Below, one piece after another: positions 1 to 6,750 of a stretch of DNA of 20,110 nt. The stretch spans positions 1-20,110 of the forward strand of contig JAWWBX010000052.1 of NCBI GenBank assembly GCA_033720735.1, written 5' to 3'. Each line of letters starts with the position of its first letter. Position 1 is the stretch's first letter. The translations under genes were made by a program, and so were the position numbers. The DNA comes from B8-G4 sp033720735 (lineage in GTDB: Bacteria; Bacteroidota; Bacteroidia; Chitinophagales; Saprospiraceae). Below the pieces are notes generated by a model. It was given only the letters and a program-made list of their open reading frames with translations, was not told the DNA's origin and did no database searches.

Positions 1-1
1 A

Positions 2-109
2 GTCAACTATGATCTGGCCCGTGTGCGTCGGTTAAAGATCATCGAACAAACAGCCGGTATCGCGACACCCCGGCTTGACGAACAGCTGCAGGATCATGGA
101 CCAGCGTGA
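2..109 (+). CDS. C-terminal end of an unidentified protein (partial)
   Basis: An open frame enters from the left edge and ends with TGA at 107-109, giving 35 residues (beginning VNYDLARVRRLK, ending DHGPA). Composition and codon use look coding, and the stop lies 14 bases inside the next gene, as expected for neighbours in one operon. The family cannot be named from so short a tail. The NYDLARVRRL stretch slightly recalls the helical end of TolC-type efflux proteins, but that is only a guess. It could also be a chance open frame. Confidence 0.5.
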   Translation, partial: VNYDLARVRRLKIIEQTAGIATPRLDEQLQDHGPA

Positions 110-623
110 GAGGCTCCTGGCAGCGCAGAGCATGCACGGCGCCCGGCAGCTTGCCCTCGAGATTGGTGATGACCCTGTGCAATTCGATGCCCTGGCACGC
201 TTGTTCCTGCAGCGTGATGCGCGTCTGGCCCAGTGTGCGTCCTACACGCTCATGCACTGCAGCAATGCCCATCCGGAGCTGGCCCTGCCCTATCTCCGGT
301 CTTTTCTCGATCACGCGCGCAATCCGCCACATATCTCGGTGCGCCGCAACGTCGTACGGCTTCTCCAACTGATCGATATCCCCGCGGAGCTCGAAGGGCC
401 TGTGTATGACCTGTGCTGGCAGTTTGCACATGACCGCAAGGAAGCCATTGCGGTACGGGTCTTCTCACTCTCGGTTATTGCCAGCATTGCTGAGCGATAT
501 CCCGAACTCGCACCCGAGGTGATCGACATGGCCCGTGAGTTGGCAGCCGCGGGCTCGCCCGGGCTGCGCAACAGGGCAGGCAAAGTGCTCAAGCAACTCG
601 GCTCTCTGACGCGCAGGCAGTGA
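96..623 (+). CDS. Small HEAT-like helical repeat protein, function unknown
   Basis: This 175-residue protein is almost entirely amphipathic helix, with no signal peptide and no membrane segment. Pairs of helices recur: residues near CASYTLMHCSNAHPELALPYL, then SVRRNVVRLLQLIDIP, then AVRVFSLSVIASIAERYPELAPEV, and a last one near GLRNRAGKVLKQL. This pattern fits HEAT or Armadillo solenoids, which usually act as protein-binding scaffolds. Similar short HEAT-like proteins without known function are common in Bacteroidota (recollection). I chose ATG 96 over TTG 75 because ATG is the usual start and AGGA lies just upstream; both overlap the preceding frame. It ends 22 bases before the stop of the convergent radical SAM gene. 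No catalytic motif is visible. Confidence 0.75.
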   Translation: MDQRERLLAAQSMHGARQLALEIGDDPVQFDALARLFLQRDARLAQCASYTLMHCSNAHPELALPYLRSFLDHARNPPHISVRRNVVRLLQLIDIPAELEGPVYDLCWQFAHDRKEAIAVRVFSLSVIASIAERYPELAPEVIDMARELAAAGSPGLRNRAGKVLKQLGSLTRRQ

Positions 624-645
624 GCTTGCTGGCGTGTTGCAGGTC

Positions 646-1725
646 CTATCCGAACAAGCTGAGTTGCGGATTGCGGAACTGCTCGTACAGACGGGTGTTG
701 AACAGAGGCATGTGACGATCGGCCAGAAACTTGCGTCTGGCGAGCTGCATCTGATCAGCGATGATCTCGGCGATCCGCCCCTCCCCCTTCATGCGCACAC
801 CGAATCTGCTGTCATTGGTCTGACCCCCGTGCAGCGCGCTGATCTGCCGGATCACTTTGGCGGCCCGGTCAGGATAATGCTTCTCCAGCCAATCTTCGAA
901 AATTGCACGGACATCTCCATTCAGACGAACGACAATATGATGCGCGGCGCGCGCGCCGGCATCCGCTACAGCCTTGACGACATCCATGATCTCATGGTCA
1001 TTCAAACCCGGGATCACCGGCGCCACCATGACATTGACCGGGATGCCGGCAGCACTGAGTTGGCTGATCGTGTCAATTCGACGCGCATAGGTGGCAGTCC
1101 TGGGCTCCAGTTGTTGCCGCAGTGACTCGTTAAGGCTGTTGATGGAAATGGACACCTTGACCAGATCATCTTGAGCGAGTTCCTGCAACAGGTCGATGTC
1201 GCGCAGAATCAGACTGTTCTTGGTAATGAGGCCAACGGGATGCCTGAACTGCAGCAGGATTTCCAGCAACCGCCGCGTGAGCTGCAACTTTTTCTCGACT
1301 GGTTGGTAGCAATCCGTATTGCCTGACAGCATGATGGGCGCGCACTGCCAGGATTTGGAGCGCAAGCGTTTTGCGAGCAATTCCGGAGCATTTCTCTTGA
1401 TCAGGATCTTTGATTCGAAATCCGTACCCGCACTGTACCCCCAGTAAGGATGCGTATTGCGTGCGTAGCAGTACACACATCCATGCTCACATCCCTGGTA
1501 CGGGTTCATCGACCAGGCCATGCCGATGTCCGGACTGTCCACTTTGTTGACCAGCGTCTTGGGATGTGTCTCGATATACTGCGTCCGGATCGTCTCCGCA
1601 AATTGGTCTTCCGCATTTGCAAAATGCCCGTCATTGGCATCGCGGATCAAGGTATCAAAGCGACTGGGTGGGTTGATGCGTGCACCCCGGCCCTTCAAAT
1701 GATTGACTGTTTTTTCGTCATCCAT
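646..1725 (-). CDS. PA0069-family radical SAM protein (spore photolyase-like)
   Basis: The 359-residue protein carries a radical SAM cluster motif CEHGCVYC, with cysteines at residues 79, 83 and 86 (CxxxCxxC) that would bind a 4Fe-4S cluster and cleave S-adenosylmethionine. The surrounding NPYQGCEHGCVYCYAR and the later SGNTDCYQPVE are typical of the PA0069/Rv2578c group, related to spore photoproduct lyase, whose substrate is not established. The N-terminal KGRGARINPPSRF is also typical of that group. The frame is open farther upstream to 1866, but that extension is unlike the family; ATG 1725 gives the expected N-terminus. It is convergent with the HEAT-like gene and divergent from the sigma factor gene. 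A cytoplasmic enzyme; the family call is firm, the reaction unknown. Confidence 0.9.
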   Translation of the reverse strand: MDDEKTVNHLKGRGARINPPSRFDTLIRDANDGHFANAEDQFAETIRTQYIETHPKTLVNKVDSPDIGMAWSMNPYQGCEHGCVYCYARNTHPYWGYSAGTDFESKILIKRNAPELLAKRLRSKSWQCAPIMLSGNTDCYQPVEKKLQLTRRLLEILLQFRHPVGLITKNSLILRDIDLLQELAQDDLVKVSISINSLNESLRQQLEPRTATYARRIDTISQLSAAGIPVNVMVAPVIPGLNDHEIMDVVKAVADAGARAAHHIVVRLNGDVRAIFEDWLEKHYPDRAAKVIRQISALHGGQTNDSRFGVRMKGEGRIAEIIADQMQLARRKFLADRHMPLFNTRLYEQFRNPQLSLFG

Positions 1726-1730
1726 ATGTT

Positions 1731-1761
1731 GTAAAATACGTCTTTCTCTCAGTGCGTCCAA
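1731..1761 (-). promoter_or_regulatory. Possible promoter of the radical SAM gene
   Basis: On the minus strand TTG (1761-1759) is followed by 20 bases and then TATTTTAC (1738-1731), five bases before ATG 1725. The Bacteroidota primary sigma factor uses a -33 TTG and a -7 TAnnTTTG box about 19 to 21 bases apart. Spacing fits, but the last two bases of the -7 box do not, so this is tentative. Confidence 0.35.
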
Positions 1762-1895
1762 GGAATCAGGTAAATTGCATGGAAGGAAGTTTGGCAGACG
1801 ACAGGGACTGGTTCTGCGTTTACCAAAAGAATTCAGATACCCCGGGCAGCGATTGAGGGGAACCACGGGTCATACATCATCGAAAGCAGTCATAC

Positions 1896-2432
1896 TTGGA
1901 ATATACCCGGCTGATCAAACGGTGCAAGGAAGGCAACCGGAAGGCACAAAAAGAGCTTTACGACCATTTTGCCGGCCGTATGTTCTTCCTGTGCCAGCGC
2001 TATGCCAAAGATCAGACCGAGGCCCAGGATATGCTGCAAGAGGGATTTGTGAGACTGTTTGGCAACCTCGAGAAGTTTGAGGGCAAAGGCTCTTTTGAAG
2101 GTTGGGCAAGACGCATTTTCGTCAACACAGCGATCAAGTACTATCACCGGGTGCGCAAGCACAACGGTCACGATGAGCTGGGACATGCGGAGGCCCAGAA
2201 GATCGATCCTGATGCGCTGTCGTCATTGCACGAGCAGGAATTGCTCGGATTGGTGCAGGAACTGCCTGAAGGATACCGGGCGGTGTTCAACTTGTATGCC
2301 ATCGAGGGCTACAGCCACAAGGAAATTGCCGACCTGCTGGAAATTCAGGAAAGCACCTCGAGATCCCAGCTTGTCAAGGCAAGAAAATTGTTACAGATGA
2401 AGATCCACAACCTGCAAATCGTGCTACTATGA
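1896..2432 (+). CDS. ECF-type RNA polymerase sigma-70 factor
   Basis: This is a 178-residue two-domain sigma factor. Region 2 covers about residues 18-88 and includes the DNA-opening stretch SFEGWARRIFVNTAIKYY; region 4 covers about 115-167 and includes the helix-turn-helix GYSHKEIADLLEIQESTSRS that reads the -35 box. There is no region 1 or 3, which defines the ECF class. Start is inferred as TTG 1896: the frame is closed by a TGA at 1854-1856, contains no ATG, and the first in-frame ATG (residue 29) would cut away part of region 2. Its stop overlaps the next start in ATGA (2429-2432), so the downstream membrane protein is probably translationally coupled and is the obvious candidate regulator. 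Target genes are unknown; autoregulation is plausible but not visible. Confidence 0.93.
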   Translation: MEYTRLIKRCKEGNRKAQKELYDHFAGRMFFLCQRYAKDQTEAQDMLQEGFVRLFGNLEKFEGKGSFEGWARRIFVNTAIKYYHRVRKHNGHDELGHAEAQKIDPDALSSLHEQELLGLVQELPEGYRAVFNLYAIEGYSHKEIADLLEIQESTSRSQLVKARKLLQMKIHNLQIVLL

Positions 2433-3820
2433 GCAAACATTATCTGGACCGTCACTTCCGGGAGAAACTGGCCAATCAGTCAGCCGATGTTCCGGCAGGG
2501 CTTTGGGATGCCATTCAGACCAGGTTGCCCGACACACCGGCTACGGGGTCCCGTTCCCGCTGGTTCTGGGTGTTGCTGCTGGCAGCCCTTGTACTGGGGA
2601 CGAGTGCCACCTACCTGATCTTGCAAGGCCGTGCGGCAGTTCCCGAAGAAGCCACAGCCTTGTCTCAAGCGGCTGACAGTGATGGGATGTTGCAAGCACA
2701 ACCGGTACTGCCGACGGAGCCCGAAGATGTATCTGCGGCCGTGGCGACTGACCGTAAAGCGGGTGAGGTCGGAGAGTCCAGGAGTCAGGCAGTGGAAAAC
2801 AGAGCTACATCTGAGCTGATCCGTCAGCACGCAGCACGTCGAACATCACCGGAGGCCCGGGCACCATTGACAGGGATTGCCAGCGGCACCCATGACAATG
2901 CAAACGACGCTCAGCTGGATCCGGCTTCAGAGGCGGATGAGTATGTGATTGATCAAATGCGGAACGCAACACCAGAAACACGCTCCAGTCTGAGACCGGC
3001 ATTGCAGTTGTACAAAATCGCCTCGCTGAGCGCGGGTGTCGGCTCTCTGGATGAATATGCCATCATGCAGACCGACTGCTACAGTTTTGGCAAGCGCGGT
3101 CTTGGACACTTCGAGATCGATCTGTACGGCGGGCCTTCTTACGCAACCAAATCGATGACGTCACGCAACGAGGATGTCAGCGATTATATCATGAGCAGGG
3201 ATACGACTGAATTCAAGCGGCTCGGTTTCCATCTCGGGGCAAGGATCGGTTATCACCATCCCACAGGCTTTTTCGCCCGGATCGGAGCCCAGTACACACA
3301 GCTGAATGAGCGTTTTGATTACGAGAATGGCAGCTCAACGCAGACCATCATAACGACCGATACCATCTTTGATGCCATGGGCAATGTGGTCGACATTGTC
3401 CTCGATACGGTGGTGACGACAGGCACACGCATCAAGAAAACCTATAACCGCTTTCACCTGGTCGATATCCCGATCCTGCTGGGATACCAGATCGATAATC
3501 TGGACTGGGCCTATGGCATTCAGGCCGGGCCGGTATTCAATGTTGCCTTTGCCAGGAAAGGAGACATCCTGGCTCCCAATGGCGTGCCAGGCAGCTTTTC
3601 CGATGAGCAATCGAGTGACTTCCATCCGGTCTTCAAGGACCAGCTGGGACTCAGCGTATATGCCTCGGTCTATGCACAGCGCCGGATCGGTGAACGGCTG
3701 TACGGCTTTGTAGAACCACATGTGCTGCATCGCCTCAAGAGCATCACCCTGGCGTCTTACCCGATCGATCAGCGGCAGACCGCTTTTGGCCTGTCGTTTG
3801 GCGTGCGGATGACACTTTGA
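2429..3820 (+). CDS. Putative membrane anti-sigma protein fused to a C-terminal beta-barrel-type domain
   Basis: The 463-residue protein has three parts. Residues 1-44 are a short charged cytoplasmic head with a pattern (HYLDRHFREKL, then VPAGLWDAIQTRL) common in Bacteroidota proteins encoded beside ECF sigma factors (recollection). Residues 45-66 form one hydrophobic helix after the basic SRSR. Residues 67 to about 205 are a low-complexity Ala/Glu/Ser-rich linker. From about 210 onward there are amphipathic beta strands (HFEIDLYGGPSY, LGFHLGARIGYHH, FFARIGAQYTQ, YGIQAGPVFNVAF) ending in FGLSFGVRMTL, the style of PorT/OMP_b-brl outer-membrane barrels. The start codon overlaps the sigma gene stop by four bases, suggesting it senses envelope state and holds the sigma factor. 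An inner-membrane helix on an outer-membrane-like barrel is odd; the last domain may instead fold as a soluble periplasmic barrel. Role is inferred. Confidence 0.85.
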   Translation: MSKHYLDRHFREKLANQSADVPAGLWDAIQTRLPDTPATGSRSRWFWVLLLAALVLGTSATYLILQGRAAVPEEATALSQAADSDGMLQAQPVLPTEPEDVSAAVATDRKAGEVGESRSQAVENRATSELIRQHAARRTSPEARAPLTGIASGTHDNANDAQLDPASEADEYVIDQMRNATPETRSSLRPALQLYKIASLSAGVGSLDEYAIMQTDCYSFGKRGLGHFEIDLYGGPSYATKSMTSRNEDVSDYIMSRDTTEFKRLGFHLGARIGYHHPTGFFARIGAQYTQLNERFDYENGSSTQTIITTDTIFDAMGNVVDIVLDTVVTTGTRIKKTYNRFHLVDIPILLGYQIDNLDWAYGIQAGPVFNVAFARKGDILAPNGVPGSFSDEQSSDFHPVFKDQLGLSVYASVYAQRRIGERLYGFVEPHVLHRLKSITLASYPIDQRQTAFGLSFGVRMTL

Positions 3821-3842
3821 TCAGAATCCGTAATCAAGAAAA

Positions 3843-3877
3843 TGACCCAGGCATCATTGGCGTGACGACCTGGGTCA
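3843..3877. other. Perfect 9-bp inverted repeat between barrel and lipoprotein genes
   Basis: TGACCCAGG (3843-3851) pairs perfectly with CCTGGGTCA (3869-3877) across a 17-base loop. It follows the barrel gene stop by 22 bases. On the plus strand the following bases are GAAAAATTGG, not a T run, so it is not a classic terminator in that direction; on the minus strand the neighbouring AAGAAAA would supply a T-rich tail. It may be an attenuator or an mRNA 3'-end stabiliser between the two genes. Confidence 0.5.
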
Positions 3878-3920
3878 GAAAAATTGGAAAAAGATTGAAT
3901 AACCAAGTTAAGACACAAAG

Positions 3921-4943
3921 ATGAATTTGTTCAAATTTGGAAGCTTCCTGTTGTTGTTGGGACTCATTGGATGCGCCGAAGACGTTGACCGTTTCACGCC
4001 TGATGAACGGGTCGAAGAACCATTGGTTGGAGAGATCGGACGGTTTTTCGAGGCGGTCGGAACAGACGCTTTCTCAGAGACGTTCAATGAGCACATCGAC
4101 TGGGGTACGCGTATCATCACGCAGCACCAGACGATCATCGATATCCCCGCCGAAGCATTTGAAGATGATGCTGGCAACATCTGTACTGGGATCGTAGAGA
4201 TCCAGGTGATTGAGTTGAGGACACCCGGTGAGATCCTGCTGGCAGGGATTCAGACAACCAGCTACGACAATCTCCTGAGCTCGGCTGGCGAGTTTTATCT
4301 CAGTGTCCGGCAAAACGGACAGGAGGTAAACTTGCGTCCTGGCAAGCAGATCCGCTGGCGGGTCAATGACCCCGACCCACAGGAGCGGATGGAGCTGTGG
4401 TATCCGGTGTCCGAAACGGATCCGGTGACCGGGCAGGTTGTGCGCACATGGGACGATGCCGATGACGATCCGGATACCTGGGACAATGTCATGATCACCG
4501 AATGGGAGGTCTTCCAGGACTCGACCCAGGGAGGCTGGATCACCGGCTTTGGGTATGAATGCTGGAGCGACAGTCTCAAGTGGATCAATATCGATCTCTT
4601 TCTTGACATTCCCGAAGAAGACCGCACCGACGTTTGCGTAGACCTTCCCGCAGGGTACGGCAATGTCAATACCGCCGTCTTCCTGGTCTTTCATGACTTC
4701 AATGGCATCATTCACCTGCCGGGCAATCCGGAGACAATGCAGTTTTGCAACTACTACACGCAGTTTATTACGGTCGGTGTTCCAATTGGCGCGCCGGTCT
4801 CCTTTGTTGTGATCTCTGAGCAAGGTGAAGACTGCTATCACTTTGCGCTGTCCGAGACAGTCATCGAGGAAAATCACCTGGAAATGCTGTCGCCTGAAAA
4901 ACTTTCATTTGAGGAAATCAAGGAAATCATCATGGGGCTCTAG
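3921..4943 (+). CDS. Predicted lipoprotein with two beta-rich domains, function unknown
   Basis: The 340-residue protein begins with a lipoprotein signal: a basic residue at 5, a Leu-rich core and a lipobox L15-I16-G17-C18, so mature protein should be lipid-anchored at Cys18. Residues about 56-150 (WGTRIITQHQTIIDIPAEAF, then IVEIQVIELRTPGEILLAGI, then SAGEFYLSVRQNGQEVNLRP) follow a pattern seen in many Bacteroidota surface lipoproteins. A tryptophan-rich stretch (160-215) leads to a second beta-rich part at about 217-320 opening with LKWINIDLFLDIP. I recall this two-part layout from uncharacterised Bacteroidota lipoproteins and know no function. It lies 100 bases after the barrel gene on the same strand and may belong to the same envelope-sensing group, though an inverted repeat separates them. 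Paired hairpins follow its stop. Confidence 0.85.
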   Translation: MNLFKFGSFLLLLGLIGCAEDVDRFTPDERVEEPLVGEIGRFFEAVGTDAFSETFNEHIDWGTRIITQHQTIIDIPAEAFEDDAGNICTGIVEIQVIELRTPGEILLAGIQTTSYDNLLSSAGEFYLSVRQNGQEVNLRPGKQIRWRVNDPDPQERMELWYPVSETDPVTGQVVRTWDDADDDPDTWDNVMITEWEVFQDSTQGGWITGFGYECWSDSLKWINIDLFLDIPEEDRTDVCVDLPAGYGNVNTAVFLVFHDFNGIIHLPGNPETMQFCNYYTQFITVGVPIGAPVSFVVISEQGEDCYHFALSETVIEENHLEMLSPEKLSFEEIKEIIMGL

Positions 4944-4975
4944 CCGGGTTACCTGCACAGCCTACCCGGCCGTTT
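4943..4975 (+). terminator. Hairpin with short T run after the lipoprotein gene
   Basis: GCCGGGT (4943-4949) pairs with ACCCGGC (4964-4970), and CGTTTT follows. The stem begins on the last base of the stop codon. The T run is short, so termination may be partial; a stronger hairpin lies 33 bases on. Confidence 0.5.
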
Positions 4976-5002
4976 TGGCAATGAACAAGACCCTGTGACA
5001 CC

Positions 5003-5065
5003 AGACCGGATCTGATCCTGACCATCAAGCAGCGAAAACACGGGATCAGTCCGGTCTTTTTCTTC
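5003..5065 (+). terminator. Strong intrinsic terminator
   Basis: AGACCGGA-T-CTGATCC (5003-5018) pairs with GGATCAGTCCGGTCT (5043-5057): 15 base pairs with one bulged T at 5011, closed by a 24-base loop, then TTTTTCTTCTT. It ends transcription of the sigma/barrel/lipoprotein group just before the convergent MazG-like gene, whose stop codon overlaps the T-rich tail. Confidence 0.82.
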
Positions 5066-5554
5066 TTACATGCTGTGGGTCGGCTCGGATTCCAATCTCG
5101 ACTTCAGATCGGCCGGTGAATAATCCACGGATTTCAGGACTTTCTGATCGCTGGTCCGATAGACGAGAAACTGGCCATCACGTTCCACGATATGCCCCTC
5201 CACCCCTTTCTCCTTGCGGTAGAAGGCGACCGTTTCCTCTGCAAGCGCCCGGGTGGCACACACCTTGCTCATGTTGGACCGCTGAACTTCAGCAAAGAGG
5301 TCGGCGAAGCGCTCGCCCAACCCAAACTCGAGGATCGCTCCGGACAGGACGTATTGCAGGTCACACAGGGCATCGGCTACCTCAACGAGGTCCTGGTCGC
5401 GGATCGCTTCCCGCAATTCGTCCAGTTCCTCCTGCAGCAGATTGATCCGCAAGCGGCAGCGGTCTTCTGATGGAATCTCCGGTCGTTCCAGTATTGGCAT
5501 TCCAAACGTTTTGTGAAACCTTGCTACCCCGTTCAATGCTTCGGCCTCTCTCAT
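5066..5554 (-). CDS. MazG-like nucleoside triphosphate pyrophosphohydrolase
   Basis: A 162-residue all-helical protein of the MazG/phosphoribosyl-ATP pyrophosphohydrolase superfamily, which hydrolyses NTPs to NMP and pyrophosphate with magnesium. The metal-binding pattern is visible: EELDE at residues 42-46 and ExxDxxxD in EVADALCDLQYV (E58, D61, D65). After the catalytic helices there is a tail (GQFLVYRTSDQKVLKSVDYS) that I recall in Bacteroidota homologues. Substrate is unknown; removal of damaged or non-canonical nucleotides is the usual proposal for such small members. ATG 5554 is the only good start. The gene is divergent from dctP with only 31 bases between the start codons, and convergent with the terminator of the lipoprotein group. 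Confidence 0.85.
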   Translation of the reverse strand: MREAEALNGVARFHKTFGMPILERPEIPSEDRCRLRINLLQEELDELREAIRDQDLVEVADALCDLQYVLSGAILEFGLGERFADLFAEVQRSNMSKVCATRALAEETVAFYRKEKGVEGHIVERDGQFLVYRTSDQKVLKSVDYSPADLKSRLESEPTHSM

Positions 5555-5585
5555 ATTTGAATTTTACATATAAATTTAAACCAGC
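5555..5585. promoter_or_regulatory. 31-bp AT-rich divergent region, MazG-like gene / dctP
   Basis: This very AT-rich gap must serve two divergent genes. The palindrome TAAATTTA (5571-5578) is one base off the TAnnTTTG -7 box on both strands. On the minus strand a TTG (5599-5597, inside dctP) sits 18 bases upstream of it. Promoter assignment is tentative. Confidence 0.3.
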
Positions 5586-6734
5586 ATGCAAGATAACAAC
5601 CTCCCTCACAACGAAGCTCCCCACGTGGAGTGGTCGCGCAAGCACTTTCTCCGCACCGTGGGTGCCGGAGCACTCGGACTGGGTGCCGCCGCGCTCGGAT
5701 GTCAGACAGACGGTGCCACGAGCGATGCGCCCAACGTAATAACTGGCAAGACCTATCGCTGGAACATGGTCACCACCTGGCCACCCAACTTTCCGATCCT
5801 CGGTGCCGGTTGCAGTCACTTCGCCCAATGGGTTGAGGAGATGTCGGGCGGTCAGTTGCAGATCCGTGTTTACGGCGGCGGGGAGCTGATTCCCGCGCTC
5901 GAGGCCTTCGATGCCGTGAGCAGCAGGACAGCCGAGATTGGCAGCGGTGCCGCGTACTACTGGGCCGGAAAATCACCATCTACCCAGTTTTTTGGTGCCA
6001 TCCCATTTGGACTCAATGCGCAGCAGGTCAATACCTGGCTGTACAGCGGCGGCGGAATGGCACTGTGGGAGGAGGTCTACAACCAGTTTAACGTGATCCC
6101 GCTGGTAGGCGGCAACACGGGTGTACAGATGGGCGGCTGGTTCAATCGCCGCATCGACAGCTTGCGGGACCTGCGCGGACTCAAAATGCGCATTCCGGGA
6201 TTGGGCGGCAAGGTGCTGGGCAAAGCCGGCGGAACGGCAGTGCTTTCTCCGGGAAGCGAGATCTACACCAACCTCGAACGCGGGGTGATCGACGCGACCG
6301 AATGGATCGGTCCCTATCATGACTACCTCATGGGATTCCATCAGATCGCGGACTACTACTACTATCCCGGCTGGCACGAACCCACTGCCGTCCTGGAGTT
6401 GTTTGTCAACAAGCCAACGTTTGAGCGCTTGCCCGGTCACCTGCAAACCATTATCCGAACGGCAGCCTATCGCCTCAATCTCTGGATGCTGACCGAATTC
6501 GAAGCGAAGAACGCCGAGTACCTGCAGAAGATTCGCGATGAAACCGATGTCCAGGTCCTGCCCTTCCCTGCCGAGGTCATAGCCGGCTTGCGCACGTTCT
6601 CGCAAGAGGTCCTGGACGAACTGGTGGCCTCAGACCCGCTTTCAAAGCGCGTCTACGAATCATTCAGTGCATTCAAAAAGAAGATCAAAGCCTGGGCTGA
6701 AGTGGGTGAACGGCGGTTTTACAATGAGTTTTAG
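5586..6734 (+). CDS. dctP: TRAP transporter solute-binding protein, alpha-keto-acid (TakP) type
   Basis: The 382-residue protein is the extracytoplasmic binding subunit of a TRAP transporter. Its N-terminus has a twin-arginine-like motif SRKHFLR (17-23, RK in place of RR), a hydrophobic stretch, and ALGC ending at Cys39, which may be lipidated. The core follows the TakP subgroup closely: GLKMRIPGLGG with Arg202, expected to bind the substrate carboxylate, then GSEIYTNLERGVIDATEW (E239, W240) and YYYYPGWHEP (257-266). TakP-like proteins bind pyruvate or related 2-oxo acids together with a cation, so a 2-oxo or hydroxy acid is the likely cargo here. Unlike the usual dctPQM order, its partners dctM and dctQ lie on the opposite strand and converge on it, leaving 16 bases between stops. 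Confidence 0.93.
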   Translation: MQDNNLPHNEAPHVEWSRKHFLRTVGAGALGLGAAALGCQTDGATSDAPNVITGKTYRWNMVTTWPPNFPILGAGCSHFAQWVEEMSGGQLQIRVYGGGELIPALEAFDAVSSRTAEIGSGAAYYWAGKSPSTQFFGAIPFGLNAQQVNTWLYSGGGMALWEEVYNQFNVIPLVGGNTGVQMGGWFNRRIDSLRDLRGLKMRIPGLGGKVLGKAGGTAVLSPGSEIYTNLERGVIDATEWIGPYHDYLMGFHQIADYYYYPGWHEPTAVLELFVNKPTFERLPGHLQTIIRTAAYRLNLWMLTEFEAKNAEYLQKIRDETDVQVLPFPAEVIAGLRTFSQEVLDELVASDPLSKRVYESFSAFKKKIKAWAEVGERRFYNEF

Positions 6735-6750
6735 TACCGGCAGAGGGACA

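Noticed and set aside
634..1125. Plus-strand frame opposite the radical SAM gene
   Set aside because: Shadow of a well-supported minus-strand gene; no family resemblance or start context.
1726..1866. 47-residue N-terminal extension of the radical SAM protein
   Set aside because: The family begins near ATG 1725 and the extension, though open, has a non-family composition and overlaps the likely promoter.
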